Positions 1-9,283 of a stretch of 64,000 nt of DNA are shown in pieces. This stretch comes from Ardenticatenaceae bacterium. GTDB lineage: Bacteria; Chloroflexota; Anaerolineae; Promineifilales; Promineifilaceae. The translations under genes and the position numbers were made by a program. The DNA lies in the NCBI GenBank assembly GCA_020634415.1, contig JACKBT010000022.1:29067-93066 (forward strand). The letters run 5' to 3'. Under the pieces are notes generated by a model. That model was not told the origin of the DNA, ran no database searches, and worked only from the letters and a program-made list of their open reading frames with translations. Positions within the stretch are counted from its first letter, which is position 1. Every line of letters starts with the position of its first letter.

Positions 1-1779
1 GCCACCCTGTGCGTACTGCTGGGCAACCTGGCCGAAGTGGGCGTAATTGGCAATGCCTGGTATCGCGCCGGAGATGCCAACCTGGAGACTTTGCCGCTGG
101 TAGGCAAATTAGCCCGCACCATTGACGGCGGCCTCAGTCTGGTGGGCGAACCCCGCGCCCCCATGCCCACCGGCGACTGGTTCTGGACAGCCACCCGCGC
201 CATCAACATCAACGACGGCGAAGTGGCTCCCATCACTGAATTCCCCTTCTTCACCTTCCTTTACGCCGACCTCCACGCGCATATGATTAGCCTGCCTTTG
301 CAGTTGTTGATGTTGGGCTGGATTGTGGGATTGGTGTTGCAGGGGAGCAGGGGAGATGAGGAGACCGGAGACTGGAGACTGGAGACTCAGGCGAATCTCC
401 AGTCTCTAGTCCCTAGTCTCCGATGGCTCATTGGCGGCATCACGCTGGGGGCGATGCGGGCGACGAATTCGTGGGAGTGGCCGACGTATGTGGTGCTGGG
501 GGCGTTGGCGATTTTCTTTTATGCGTATCAGGTACACGGCCGTTTTTCGCTCAAAATGTGGATACAAGGCGGGTTGCAAACGGCCGTACTCGTGGGCCTC
601 TCCATCCTTACCTTCTGGCCCTTCATCGCCAACTACGGCGTGGGCTACACCAAAGCCCGGCTGTGGGAAGGCTCCTACACCGAGGTTATCAACTATCTCA
701 GCGTGTACGGCCTCTTCCTCTTCTTCATCCTCACCCATCTGGCGCGAGAATTCCGCGCCTGGACGCGCACCTGGACCCAAGACAACTTGCGCCAATTAGA
801 ATCCGTGATCGGCGGGTTACTGCTGGCCGTTGGCCTGTATCTGGTGCTTATTCTCTTGCTGCTGCTGCAAGGCTACTGGATCGCCCCCATCGTTGTCACC
901 CTCATCGTCATCTCCGGCCTGCTGGCCCTGCGGCCCGAACTGTCCACACCACGCCGCCTCGTCCTGGCTCTCATCGCTGCCGCCCTGGGTCTCACCCTGC
1001 TGGTGGAGATTTTTGTGCTGGAAGGGGACATTGGGCGCATGAACACGGTGTTTAAGTTTTATATGCAGGTGTGGGTGCTGTTGAGTGTGATTGGCGGCGT
1101 AACGGCCGTTTGGGCCTGGCCCGCGATTAAACGTCGCCATCTCTCACGCCAAGTGTGGCAAACAGTTCTAACCTTCCTCGTCATCGCCGCCGCCCTCTAC
1201 CCCATCCTGGCCACCAAAGCCAAATGGGACATCCGCATGAGCAAAGAAGCCCCCAACACCCTCGATGGGGCCGCCTTCCTGCAATACGTCTCCTACGGCG
1301 ACACCCAAAACAGCACCATCCCCCTCGTCTACGACTACAAGGCCATCCAGTGGATACAGCGTAACATCAAAGGTTCACCCGTCATGGCCGAAGGTCACAG
1401 CCACAACAACGGCGGCTTCAGCCCCTACCGCTCCGTCACCAACCGCATCTCCATGTACACTGGTCTGCCCGCCATCGTCGGTTGGGACTGGCATCAGCGA
1501 CAGCAGCGGGCCGTTTTGCCGGGCAATTTGGTGAGTGACCGCGTGAATGAGGTGAACATGCTGTATAACACAACAGATGTGGGCGTGGCCCGCGCCATTT
1601 TGCAGAAATATGATGTGGCCTATGTTTACGTCGGCCTGCTGGAACAGGTCTATTACAGCGCCGAAGGCATTTTCAAGTTTGAACAAATGGTCGCCCAGGG
1701 CGACTTAGAACGAGTTTATCAGGAGGAAGGTGTGACGATTTATCATGTGATACAGAGAGAGGAGGTTCGGAGTAATTAG
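1..1779 (+). CDS. Chlor_Arch_YYY (DUF2298) membrane protein, 5' end outside window
   Basis: The frame is open from base 1, so the true start lies upstream; about 592 codons are visible. The protein is a very hydrophobic polytopic membrane protein. It carries the family block [19 protein letters not shown] and the later block [17 protein letters not shown], both repeated in recognisable form in the next gene (DMHPHVLSLP; LNTMFKFYYQAWVM). This identifies the Chlor_Arch_YYY family (TIGR03662/DUF2298, named from memory), known in Chloroflexi and some archaea and without established function. The C-terminal 130 residues form a soluble domain, probably extracytoplasmic. Codons about 114-141 are an in-frame copy of the GGAGACT inverted repeat found between genes elsewhere. 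The next gene is a paralogue 77 bp downstream, so co-expression is likely. A role in envelope glycan or lipid-linked sugar handling is inference from neighbours. Confidence 0.85.
   Translation, partial: ATLCVLLGNLAEVGVIGNAWYRAGDANLETLPLVGKLARTIDGGLSLVGEPRAPMPTGDWFWTATRAININDGEVAPITEFPFFTFLYADLHAHMISLPLQLLMLGWIVGLVLQGSRGDEETGDWRLETQANLQSLVPSLRWLIGGITLGAMRATNSWEWPTYVVLGALAIFFYAYQVHGRFSLKMWIQGGLQTAVLVGLSILTFWPFIANYGVGYTKARLWEGSYTEVINYLSVYGLFLFFILTHLAREFRAWTRTWTQDNLRQLESVIGGLLLAVGLYLVLILLLLLQGYWIAPIVVTLIVISGLLALRPELSTPRRLVLALIAAALGLTLLVEIFVLEGDIGRMNTVFKFYMQVWVLLSVIGGVTAVWAWPAIKRRHLSRQVWQTVLTFLVIAAALYPILATKAKWDIRMSKEAPNTLDGAAFLQYVSYGDTQNSTIPLVYDYKAIQWIQRNIKGSPVMAEGHSHNNGGFSPYRSVTNRISMYTGLPAIVGWDWHQRQQRAVLPGNLVSDRVNEVNMLYNTTDVGVARAILQKYDVAYVYVGLLEQVYYSAEGIFKFEQMVAQGDLERVYQEEGVTIYHVIQREEVRSN
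357..418. repeat. GGAGACT-type inverted repeat inside a coding region
   Basis: Tandem GGAGACT/CTGGAGA heptamers are followed by their complement (CTCCAGTCTCTAGTCCC). The element has the same build as copies at 30678, 47926, 56350, 58880 and 61239, but here it lies within the DUF2298 frame and is translated as [17 protein letters not shown]. Confidence 0.8.
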
Positions 1780-1837
1780 TGTATTAGTATCTTGGTATAG
1801 TAGTTTAATATACAAATATACCAATACACCAATACAC
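1779..1837. repeat. imperfect inverted repeat in the gap between two DUF2298 genes
   Basis: Two 21-bp arms (1779-1799 and 1817-1837) match at about 18 positions when one is reverse-complemented, with an AT-rich loop. The right side also holds tandem CCAATACA units. It begins at the stop codon of the first gene, so it could form a hairpin at the transcript end. No T-tract is present. Confidence 0.5.
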
Positions 1838-1856
1838 CAATTTACCCAATATACCC

Positions 1857-4460
1857 ATGTATTTCAGTGACATTCTCTCCGCCCTCCGTTGGTGGCTGGT
1901 TCTCTTGGTTTTGGGAACGGCCGTTTTTCCTCTCGCTTTCGTCATTTTCCGGCGGCTGCCGGATCGGGGGTACGCCTTCACCAAAATGTTGGGCTTGCTG
2001 CTCGTCAGTTATCTGTTTTGGATTTCCGGCAGCCTGGGCATTTTGGGCAATAACTTGGGTGGGGTTTTGGTCTCGCTGGTGGTGATAACGGCCATTGCCC
2101 TCTGGTTCTACCGCCAAAAGCTCCCCCCAGTTCCCCCCCGTTCCCCCCAAGAAACTCTGGGGAACTCTGGGGAACTCTGGGGAACTCTGGGCCAATGGCT
2201 GCGCGACAATCGCAGTCAAATCATCATCACCGAACTGGTTTTTGCCGCCCTGTTCGCCCTGTGGGTGTGGGTACGCGCCCAAAATCCGGCCATCGCCGCC
2301 ACCGAAAAGCCGATGGAATTCGCCTTCCTCAACTCCGTTGGCCGCAGCCCCACCTTCCCGCCGCTCGACCCCTGGCTCTCCGGCTACGCCATCAGCTACT
2401 ACTACTTCGGCTACGTCATGACCAGCCTGATGGCGCGTCTGGCCTTCGTGGCCGAACCCATCGCCTTTAATTTGGGCATTGCCTGGCTGGTGGCTGGTTC
2501 AGGGACGGCCGCTTTCGGCCTCGTCTACAATTTAGTAGCGGCACGCGGCGTGCGGCGCAATGCCTTACTGTTAGGGCTGATGGCCTCGCTGGCCCTGCCC
2601 ATCGCTGGCAATTTGCAAATCATCCTGGAAGTGCTGCACGCCAACGGCGGCGGCTCGGCCGAATTCTGGCAGTGGCTCGATGTACGCGACATCAACGACG
2701 CGCCCGACATCACACAAACGCCGCGCTACGAGAGTTCGGCCTGGTGGTGGTGGCGCTCCTCCCGTGTTATTCATGAGTATCATCTCTCCGGCCGTTCGGA
2801 AGAGGGCCTGGAACCCATTGTCGAGTTCCCCGGCTTCAGCTTCGTCTTGGGCGATATGCACCCCCATGTCTTGTCTCTGCCCTTTGCCTTTTTGAGTTTG
2901 GCGATAGCGTTGGTGTGGTTTTTGGGGAGCGGAGATTGGAGACTGGAGACTGGAGACTGGAGACTGATGCGAAGCGTTGGCTGGCCGTTGTGGTTGCTAA
3001 CGGCCGTTATGCTCGGTGGTCTTGCCTTTTTGAATACGTGGGATGTGTTGATTCACCTGTTTGTGGTGGTGGCGGCGTTTGCTTTGGGGCAATGGCAGCG
3101 AGAGGGCTGGAACGGCCGTATTTTGTCCCAAAGCCTCCTCCTGGCTGTCCTACTCTTCATCTCTGCCTACCTTCTCTACTTGCCCTTCTTCATAGGCTTT
3201 AGCTCCCAGGCCGGTGCGCCCTATCTGCTGCCCACGCTGGTGCGCCCCACGCGTCTGCCGCATTTTTTGATTATTTTTGGTCTGCCGCTGCTGAGTATTG
3301 TGACGCTGCTCCTTGTTTTGGCGGTGAAGCAGCGGTTGGCGCAGTGGAAGGTGGGTTTGATAACGGCCGTTTCCCTCCTCTTCACCCTCCTTTTCCTGAT
3401 GCTTTTTCTGGGTATCCTCATTGCCAGCAGCCAGGAAGGGTATGGCCGCATCAGCAATTTGGCGAGTGAGTTGAACGTGGCATTGTCACCACGACCCGAA
3501 GGGCCGCTGGCGTTGGGTTGGGGCATAACGGCCGTCTTCACCCTCCTCCCCACCATCCTCAGCGCCAAACTGGCCTACCCCGGTGTCACGCTGCTGTTAC
3601 TGGGCATTATTACGGTGGTGGTGATGATCTGGAGCAATGTGAAGGGCGAAGAGCGAGAAGCGAAGAGCGAGAACATCCCTCATCCCTCGCCCCTCACCCC
3701 TCACCCCTCGCCTCTCCCCTTCCTCCTCCTCCTCGTCCTCACCGCCGCGCTGCTCACGCTGGGGCCAGAATTTGTTTACTTACGTGACAACTTTGGGCAG
3801 CGGCTGAATACCATGTTTAAGTTTTATTATCAGGCATGGGTGATGTTTGGCGTGGCCGGGCTGGTGGCGATTGATTATTTGTGGCGGGAGGTAAAAGCTT
3901 TGGCAGGGGTGGTAACGGTGGCATATACGGCCGTTTTCGCCCTCACCCTCCTCTTCCCCTACTACGCCATCCAATCCCGCGCCGCCGAATATCGCGGCGC
4001 ACCCACCGCCGAGGATCGGCGGCCAGCCACCTTGAATGGTTTGGCGCAAGTAGAACGGTTTAATCCCGACGAATACGCCGCCATCATGTGGCTGCGCCAA
4101 AATGTAGAGGGTACCCCTGTTATCTTAGAGGCTGTGGGCGGGCAATATAGCAATTACGGCCGTATCGCCGCCAACACAGGTCTGCCCACCATCCTCGGCT
4201 GGGCCGGCCACGAATACCAATGGCGCGGCAGCGACACCCCCGAACCCGCCCAGCGCGATCCGGCCGTTTCACAAATTTACACCGATCCGGCCTGGGGCGG
4301 TTCACCCCTCCTGCTGGACAAATACAATGTACAGTTTATTTACGTCGGTGGCCTGGAAACCAGCACCTACGGCCCCCTCGGCTCCCAAAAATTCGCTGAC
4401 CAGCTAGAAGTGGCCTACCAAAACAACAGTGTTACCATCTACCGCTGGCAGCCACAGTAA
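1857..4460 (+). CDS. Chlor_Arch_YYY (DUF2298) membrane protein, full length
   Basis: An 867-aa polytopic membrane protein. The hallmark YYYxG motif is visible as AISYYYFGYVM near residue 180, followed by VLGDMHPHVLSLPF (about residue 330) and LNTMFKFYYQAWVM (about 645). A soluble C-terminal tail contains GGQYSNYGRIAANTGLP, matching the parallel segment of the preceding gene. Length fits the single-domain class of the family (700-900 aa). The start ATG at 1857 has no clear Shine-Dalgarno sequence. Three low-complexity stretches sit in predicted loops: tandem GGGGAACTCT units (residues about 98-116), GGAGACT units read as GDWRLETGDWRL (about 358-369), and a GAGCGA/CCCCTCA repeat read as PHPSPLTPHPSPLP (about 600-620). 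Function is unknown; the neighbourhood suggests cell-envelope sugar chemistry. Confidence 0.88.
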   Translation: MYFSDILSALRWWLVLLVLGTAVFPLAFVIFRRLPDRGYAFTKMLGLLLVSYLFWISGSLGILGNNLGGVLVSLVVITAIALWFYRQKLPPVPPRSPQETLGNSGELWGTLGQWLRDNRSQIIITELVFAALFALWVWVRAQNPAIAATEKPMEFAFLNSVGRSPTFPPLDPWLSGYAISYYYFGYVMTSLMARLAFVAEPIAFNLGIAWLVAGSGTAAFGLVYNLVAARGVRRNALLLGLMASLALPIAGNLQIILEVLHANGGGSAEFWQWLDVRDINDAPDITQTPRYESSAWWWWRSSRVIHEYHLSGRSEEGLEPIVEFPGFSFVLGDMHPHVLSLPFAFLSLAIALVWFLGSGDWRLETGDWRLMRSVGWPLWLLTAVMLGGLAFLNTWDVLIHLFVVVAAFALGQWQREGWNGRILSQSLLLAVLLFISAYLLYLPFFIGFSSQAGAPYLLPTLVRPTRLPHFLIIFGLPLLSIVTLLLVLAVKQRLAQWKVGLITAVSLLFTLLFLMLFLGILIASSQEGYGRISNLASELNVALSPRPEGPLALGWGITAVFTLLPTILSAKLAYPGVTLLLLGIITVVVMIWSNVKGEEREAKSENIPHPSPLTPHPSPLPFLLLLVLTAALLTLGPEFVYLRDNFGQRLNTMFKFYYQAWVMFGVAGLVAIDYLWREVKALAGVVTVAYTAVFALTLLFPYYAIQSRAAEYRGAPTAEDRRPATLNGLAQVERFNPDEYAAIMWLRQNVEGTPVILEAVGGQYSNYGRIAANTGLPTILGWAGHEYQWRGSDTPEPAQRDPAVSQIYTDPAWGGSPLLLDKYNVQFIYVGGLETSTYGPLGSQKFADQLEVAYQNNSVTIYRWQPQ
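2930..2966. repeat. tandem GGAGACT heptamers inside a coding region
   Basis: Five GGAGA(C/T)T units in a row inside the second DUF2298 gene, translated as GDWRLETGDWRL. This is the left arm only of the inverted-repeat family seen between genes; the complementary arm is missing here. Confidence 0.75.
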
Positions 4461-4487
4461 AGACCAACGTTGCAACAGAAAACGCTT

Positions 4488-5363
4488 ATGACCACTTGGA
4501 AGTATTTTACGGAATATAAAGAACAGGCTCATAACTGGATAACTTTGTCAAGTGGCGAATTCTATCCGGATGTTCTTGAGGATGCTGTTGCCCTTTACAC
4601 ACCAGTTTTAGAGCTTTATAAAAAGCTACTACTTACATCTGCTTCATCAGAAGAGTTATTTTTGCAAATAACCCATGTCAAGCAAACTTGGATGCGAATA
4701 CAGCTTTGTCGGGTATTTCGGAAATATGTTAGCCCCTCCACACCTGTAGAGATGCTCAAAAAGAAAACACAAGCCAAGAATATAATCTCCCAATTTGGCA
4801 ATCAATTTCGTCTAATCCCAGAAGTACAGGCTGCTTTTATGAGCCGTCCTTTACCCGACGAAGCAATGTGTGCTCTTTTATGGGAATATAAAAGCCGGGG
4901 ACAAAAGGGATATGATTTAACTGAGAGATTTTTCGAGCTATTCCGTTCTCGATTTCCTGATCTATACATACTTGGCCCAGAAAGAGCAGGACAAGATATC
5001 AGATTGGGCAACCTCTTTCATAACTACCCAAACCCCAATCGCCCAGTTGATTTTGTTATATTTGACGAAGACAATCAAACAGTTTTAGCAATTGGTTTGG
5101 CAAGGTACGATTCAGATAGGGGTGGTGCACAAGAAGATGACCGCACAGGTGGTTACAGGAACTGCGCCAACGAGATATTGTCTTTCGCACAAGAAAATAA
5201 GACCAACGTCAAAGTTATTTTCTTAAATGATGAGCCAGGCCTGTTATTGGGATCTATGTGGACTGATTATGCTAACCTCGAAAAAAGCTGGCCTTCAAAG
5301 GTAATGGTTTTAACTTTGCGTATGATCCCTGAGAGATTGGTGCTTGAGTGGTTACGTTCATAG
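4488..5363 (+). CDS. putative type II restriction endonuclease (family not recognised)
   Basis: A 291-aa soluble protein starting at ATG 4488; an in-frame TTG at 4470 is less likely. It lies 9 bp before a DNA methyltransferase gene, the usual layout of a restriction-modification pair. The C-terminal third holds PVDFVIFDEDNQTVLAIGLA followed by RYDSDRGGAQEDDR. An acidic residue, a spacer, and a charged segment after a beta-strand are compatible with a PD-(D/E)xK-type nuclease core, but the lysine is not obvious and I cannot name the family. Base composition is clearly AT-richer than the flanking genes, and no ACGGCCGT octamer occurs in it, which points to recent transfer. The nuclease role is inferred mainly from the neighbour. 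Confidence 0.6.
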   Translation: MTTWKYFTEYKEQAHNWITLSSGEFYPDVLEDAVALYTPVLELYKKLLLTSASSEELFLQITHVKQTWMRIQLCRVFRKYVSPSTPVEMLKKKTQAKNIISQFGNQFRLIPEVQAAFMSRPLPDEAMCALLWEYKSRGQKGYDLTERFFELFRSRFPDLYILGPERAGQDIRLGNLFHNYPNPNRPVDFVIFDEDNQTVLAIGLARYDSDRGGAQEDDRTGGYRNCANEILSFAQENKTNVKVIFLNDEPGLLLGSMWTDYANLEKSWPSKVMVLTLRMIPERLVLEWLRS

Positions 5364-5372
5364 GAAACAGTT

Positions 5373-6740
5373 ATGGCTACAGGATTATCAAAAACAAAGT
5401 GGAGCAGTGACGATCTTGAGGTAGGGAACGCAGCCAATTTGCCGATCTATTTGCAATACCCTGATAAAAAATCTGAGCAAGCTGTCCTTGGCGTACCTCC
5501 TGGACAATACACAACCCTTTATCAAGGAAACAACCAACTCAATAGACTTTACTTTGGCGATAACTTAAAAGTGTTGTCATCATTAGTCAGGGATCCTGGT
5601 GTTGCAGGGCAGGTTGAACTGGTTTACATCGATCCACCTTTTGCTACAGGGAGTGTCTTTCAATCGCGCAGCCAGGATGACGCTTACACGGACTTACTAA
5701 AAGGGGCCGCATATCTTGAGTTTATCAGACAGCGGCTTATTTTGCTGCGCGAGTTGTTATCAGATAGCGGATCTATTTACGTGCATTTAGATGCTAACAT
5801 GGTTTTTGCCATTAAGCTGATTATGGATGAAGTATTTGGCGAAAATAATTTCCGTAACTTAATCACCCGAAAAAAGTGCAACCCTAAAAATTACACGCGC
5901 AAGAGTTACGGCAATATTTCAGACTACATTCTTTTTTATACACAAACCGACAATTACACCTGGAATCGGGCTTATGAACCCTGGTCGCCAGAGGATGCAG
6001 AAAAAGAGTATACCTACATTGACGGAAGCACTGGACGACGCTACAAAAAAGTCCCTATCCATGCACCGGGCACACGCCGGGGGGAAACGGGGCAACCCTG
6101 GCGTGGTATGATGCCGCCACCGGGTAAACATTGGCAGTATCGGCCGTCTACCTTAGAAAAAATGGACCAACGCGGAGAGATTTATTGGTCGCCAACGGGC
6201 AATCCTCGGCGGAAAATTTTTCTGGATGATAGCCCTGGCAAGCCAGTACAAGACATCTGGTTGGATGTGAAGGATGCTCACAACCAAAATATCCGTATCA
6301 CGGGCTATCCAACTGAGAAGAATCCGCATTTGTTAGAGCGTATCATCGAAGCTTCATCTAATCCTGGCGATTTGGTGCTGGACTGCTTTTGTGGCTCAGG
6401 GACAACGTTGGCAGTTGCTGACCAACTTGGGCGCAATTGGATTGGGGCTGACAGCAGCACCGAGGCTATGGCAACAACGTTGAGACGCTTTACAAGGGGT
6501 ACAGAGATCATGGGAGATTTTGTGACGAAAAAGGATGTGACGGATCAAGTTGGGCAAATGTCTTTATTTGACGATCCTGGGGAGGTTGTGGATACAAGGC
6601 CATCTGAGCAGGATTTAGAGCATCAGTCAATAGAGGACTTTGGTTTTTATTGTGAAGTTGGTTTGGAAGAAGAGATCAGTGAAGATTGGAATAAATGGTT
6701 GGCAATGGCGGAGATAACGCATGACCCATTACAAATGTAA
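5373..6740 (+). CDS. site-specific DNA methyltransferase (beta class, N6-adenine or N4-cytosine)
   Basis: 455 aa. The catalytic motif IV DPPF is at residues 87-90 (VYIDPPF), and the AdoMet-binding motif FCGSGTT is at 339-345. The order IV then I defines the beta class; the roughly 250 residues between them would hold the target-recognition domain. The N-terminal NRLYFGDNLKVL resembles type III Mod and related type II enzymes. It would methylate an exocyclic amino group in the sequence cut by the upstream partner. GGAAA lies 7 bp before the ATG. Codon and base use are AT-richer than the surroundings, as in the partner gene. The pair sits in the middle of a conserved-looking envelope gene cluster, so it looks inserted. 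Target sequence is not predictable by eye. Confidence 0.9.
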   Translation: MATGLSKTKWSSDDLEVGNAANLPIYLQYPDKKSEQAVLGVPPGQYTTLYQGNNQLNRLYFGDNLKVLSSLVRDPGVAGQVELVYIDPPFATGSVFQSRSQDDAYTDLLKGAAYLEFIRQRLILLRELLSDSGSIYVHLDANMVFAIKLIMDEVFGENNFRNLITRKKCNPKNYTRKSYGNISDYILFYTQTDNYTWNRAYEPWSPEDAEKEYTYIDGSTGRRYKKVPIHAPGTRRGETGQPWRGMMPPPGKHWQYRPSTLEKMDQRGEIYWSPTGNPRRKIFLDDSPGKPVQDIWLDVKDAHNQNIRITGYPTEKNPHLLERIIEASSNPGDLVLDCFCGSGTTLAVADQLGRNWIGADSSTEAMATTLRRFTRGTEIMGDFVTKKDVTDQVGQMSLFDDPGEVVDTRPSEQDLEHQSIEDFGFYCEVGLEEEISEDWNKWLAMAEITHDPLQM

Positions 6741-6763
6741 GAAGTCTAAACGGAATGTTGTTT

Positions 6764-6803
6764 GCACAATTTGTACCCCATTTAAGTGGATGGGTAATTG
6801 TGC
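6764..6803 (+). terminator. possible stem-loop after the methyltransferase gene
   Basis: GCACAATT pairs with AATTGTGC, enclosing a second pairing of ACCCCAT with GTGGATGGGT-type sequence. It lies 24 bp after the stop codon. No T-run follows, so termination is uncertain. Confidence 0.35.
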
Positions 6804-6841
6804 GGAGAAACGCCACCCCGTGAAAAGAGGACGTTTGATGG

Positions 6842-6855
6842 TAAACGGCCGTTTA
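6842..6855. repeat. representative ACGGCCGT palindrome (14-bp perfect form)
   Basis: TAAACGGCCGTTTA, a perfect palindrome in an intergenic gap. It represents a motif that recurs through the whole window; I hand-counted about 25 ACGGCCGT octamers in the first 13.8 kb. Most copies lie inside genes, where the three frames read TAV, NGR or RPF. Confidence 0.85.
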
Positions 6856-6885
6856 ACAACAGAAATTGGCAACTAATAGAAAAGT

Positions 6886-8643
6886 ATGACTGATATAATG
6901 CTGAATCAAGAAATACAAACCACGCGGCCAAGTTGGTTGGCGCGGGTGACGGTGGCGGATGGAGTGATGGGATTGGTGTTGGGGCTAACGGCCGTTCACA
7001 CTCTCACCCACCTCGGTAAGCTGCCCCTCTCGCCACAAGAAGCGGAAGCCGCTTTGGCTGTGTGGCAGTGGTGGCAGCCCGGTGGCTTGGCAACGGCCGT
7101 TGCCAGCCCCGCCTACTTCAGCCTCACCGCCCTACTCAGCCAGATATTAGGCTTTAACGATGCGGTGATGCGGCTCGTACCGGCCCTGTTTGGCATCGGG
7201 TTGGTGGCCTTGCCCTGGTTCATGCGCCAACGATTGGGCGAAATTGGCGCGTTGGTGATGAGCATCTTCCTGGCCGTGTCGTCCTTGCAAAGTGTGGTGG
7301 CACGGACAGCGGGTGGAGAGGCCATTGCTTTGTTTGCGCTGCTGTTAACGGCCGTTGCCTGGCTGCGTTATCAAGATGGCGGCGAACAGCGCTGGTTCAA
7401 CACCCTGTTTGTGGCCTTAGGCTTGGGGGCCGCCAGTGCGCCCCTCTTTTACGGCGGTTTGCTCAGCCTGGCACTGGCTCTGTGGATACAGCAAGGCGTT
7501 GGCCCGCAACTACGGCCAGAGGGTCTGGCACGCTGGCCGGAACCAGGCCAGCGTCGGCAGGCCCTGCTCATGGGGCTTGTCTTCTTCATCGCCATGAGCA
7601 CCCTCTTTTTGTGGCACTTAGGCGGCTTAGGCGCAGCCGCCCAAATATTGGGCGATTGGCTCGCGCAGTTCCGCCTGCAAACAGATGTGACCGTGCTGCT
7701 GAACCCCATTTTGCTGTTTGGGCGATACGAAGTGCTGCTATTTGTTTTGAGTACGCTGCTGATTGCCTGGGCGATCTGGCGTAACGAAGGAACGGCCGTC
7801 TTCGCCGCCTTCTGGTTTACTGCCCTTTTCGTCCTCATCCTGGTGCAGCATGGCAACAACCACAACACCGTGCTGCTCACCCTGCCTGGTTACTTCCTCC
7901 TCGGCCTGCTCACCGACAGGCTGTGGCGGGGGCGGCCAGAAACTGTGAGTTATGTACTGACAGGGGTCTTGATTTTCTTGGGGGCGTTGATGTGGGTGAA
8001 TGTGGCCCGATACGGCCGTCTTATCACCAGCAATCCGGGGCAAATGGGCAGCTTTTGGCTGGCCTTGCTAGCCCTGGTGCTGGCCCTAAGCGCACTCTAT
8101 TTTGTGGGGTCGGGTTGGGAGATGGATATTGCCTGGCAAGGGGCATTAACCAGTTTGTTAGTCCTCTTCTTCTTTTACCAGTGGGGCACAAGCTGGTGGC
8201 TGGGCCAGGAAGCAGCCAATGACCCCCGTGAAAGGTGGGTGGCTTTGCCCGCAACGGATGATGATGTGCCCGTGATGACTGACATTTTGCGTGAAGTCTC
8301 GCGCCAAACCATCAACTCTGAGTTTGATTTGGCCCTGTTTAGCACAGTGGATACGCCGCTTTTGCGCTGGTATTTGCGGGATTATGCGCGGGCGCAGTTT
8401 GGCAATGTGATGCCTGCCACCGGGGCGTTTGAGGCCATTATCAGCACCGCAGAACAAACTGAATTGGCCCTGAACAGCGACTATATGGGCACGGATTTTG
8501 GCCTGATGCGGATGGGTATTGAGCCGCGTCCGGGCCAATCGGCGGTGATAGATACGCTGCGCTGGTGGCTGTTTCATGAATCGAATACGGCCGTTTCCCA
8601 ACAACGCATCATCTTGTGGGTGCGCACAGATTTGGCGAATTAG
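6886..8643 (+). CDS. polytopic membrane protein, PMT/GT39-like
   Basis: A 585-aa protein with about a dozen hydrophobic segments and a soluble C-terminal part (from about residue 440). The N-terminal block LPLSPQEAEAALAVWQWW occupies the place where dolichol- or polyprenol-phosphate-mannose transferases (GT39/PMT_2, GT-C fold) carry their acidic DE motif; here only glutamates are present, so activity is uncertain. The later phrase LLRWYLRDYARAQFGNV is echoed by TWYLRDYPNRLYFGDN in the TIGR03663 protein at 9837, suggesting related domains. The stop lies 10 bp before the sigma-factor start. Start may be ATG 6886 or 6898. Probably acts in transfer of lipid-linked sugars at the membrane; this is inference from the fold and neighbours. 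Confidence 0.65.
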   Translation: MTDIMLNQEIQTTRPSWLARVTVADGVMGLVLGLTAVHTLTHLGKLPLSPQEAEAALAVWQWWQPGGLATAVASPAYFSLTALLSQILGFNDAVMRLVPALFGIGLVALPWFMRQRLGEIGALVMSIFLAVSSLQSVVARTAGGEAIALFALLLTAVAWLRYQDGGEQRWFNTLFVALGLGAASAPLFYGGLLSLALALWIQQGVGPQLRPEGLARWPEPGQRRQALLMGLVFFIAMSTLFLWHLGGLGAAAQILGDWLAQFRLQTDVTVLLNPILLFGRYEVLLFVLSTLLIAWAIWRNEGTAVFAAFWFTALFVLILVQHGNNHNTVLLTLPGYFLLGLLTDRLWRGRPETVSYVLTGVLIFLGALMWVNVARYGRLITSNPGQMGSFWLALLALVLALSALYFVGSGWEMDIAWQGALTSLLVLFFFYQWGTSWWLGQEAANDPRERWVALPATDDDVPVMTDILREVSRQTINSEFDLALFSTVDTPLLRWYLRDYARAQFGNVMPATGAFEAIISTAEQTELALNSDYMGTDFGLMRMGIEPRPGQSAVIDTLRWWLFHESNTAVSQQRIILWVRTDLAN

Positions 8644-8653
8644 GAGATTGATA

Positions 8654-9271
8654 ATGGCTTCTGATCAATCCATATTAACCTGGCCCACGACAACGGCCGA
8701 TCTCCCTGCCTATGCCGATGAGGAAACCCATCGGCTCATTATCCGCTGTCTGGCAGGAGACGAGACGGGCTACGTGGCTCTTTACCATGCTTACAGCGGC
8801 ATGATTTACCGGCTGGCCTACAGCATGTTGCAGCACAAGGAAGATGCCGAAGAGGTGCTGCAAGACAGCTTCGAGTATGCCTTCCGCAAATTAGGGCAAT
8901 ATGATGCCCATAAAGCCTCCTTCAAAACCTGGCTTTACCGCATTGCCATTAGCCGCTGCCGCAACAAACGGCGGCGCAAATGGCTGCCTACGTTCTCCTT
9001 GAGCCAGTTGATGGGCACGGAGGCGACAGATAAGGAGACACCAGCCCCCGCCGAAACGGTAATGCTGACGGAGAAGCAGCGGCAGGTCTGGTCGGCCTTG
9101 CAAGAGCTATCACCTAAACTGCGGGAAACGGCCGTTCTCCGCTACTACGAAAATCTAACCTATGTCGAAATCGGCGACATCCTCGATATCCCCGCCAAAA
9201 CAGTGGAATCGCGCATGAGATTGGCGCACAAAGCACTGCGGGAAATATTAAGTAATTACGTAATTACGTAA
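8654..9271 (+). CDS. ECF-type RNA polymerase sigma factor
   Basis: 205 aa. Region 2 is clear (YRLAYSMLQHKEDAEEVLQD and FKTWLYRIAISRCRNKRRRK), and region 4 ends the protein (LRETAVLRYYENLTYVEIGD, then IPAKTVESRMRLAHKALREI). ATG 8654 is preceded by AGGAG at 8642-8646, just downstream of the previous stop. A zinc anti-sigma factor gene follows 12 bp later, so this is a sigma/anti-sigma pair that probably responds to envelope signals and may drive the flanking membrane-protein genes. The last codons run through an 8-bp tandem repeat (9253-9276), whose third unit supplies the TAA stop. Confidence 0.93.
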   Translation: MASDQSILTWPTTTADLPAYADEETHRLIIRCLAGDETGYVALYHAYSGMIYRLAYSMLQHKEDAEEVLQDSFEYAFRKLGQYDAHKASFKTWLYRIAISRCRNKRRRKWLPTFSLSQLMGTEATDKETPAPAETVMLTEKQRQVWSALQELSPKLRETAVLRYYENLTYVEIGDILDIPAKTVESRMRLAHKALREILSNYVIT

Positions 9272-9276
9272 TTACG
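9253..9276 (+). repeat. 8-bp tandem repeat TAATTACG x3 across a stop codon
   Basis: Three perfect copies of TAATTACG. The third starts with the stop codon of the sigma-factor gene. The array ends 7 bp before the anti-sigma start codon. Confidence 0.9.
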
Positions 9277-9283
9277 TTTTACC

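Noticed and set aside
4488..6740. The R-M pair as recogniser of the CGGCCG core
   Set aside because: Attractive because the motif is so frequent, but nothing in the sequences shows specificity, and a recently acquired system would not explain genome-wide enrichment.
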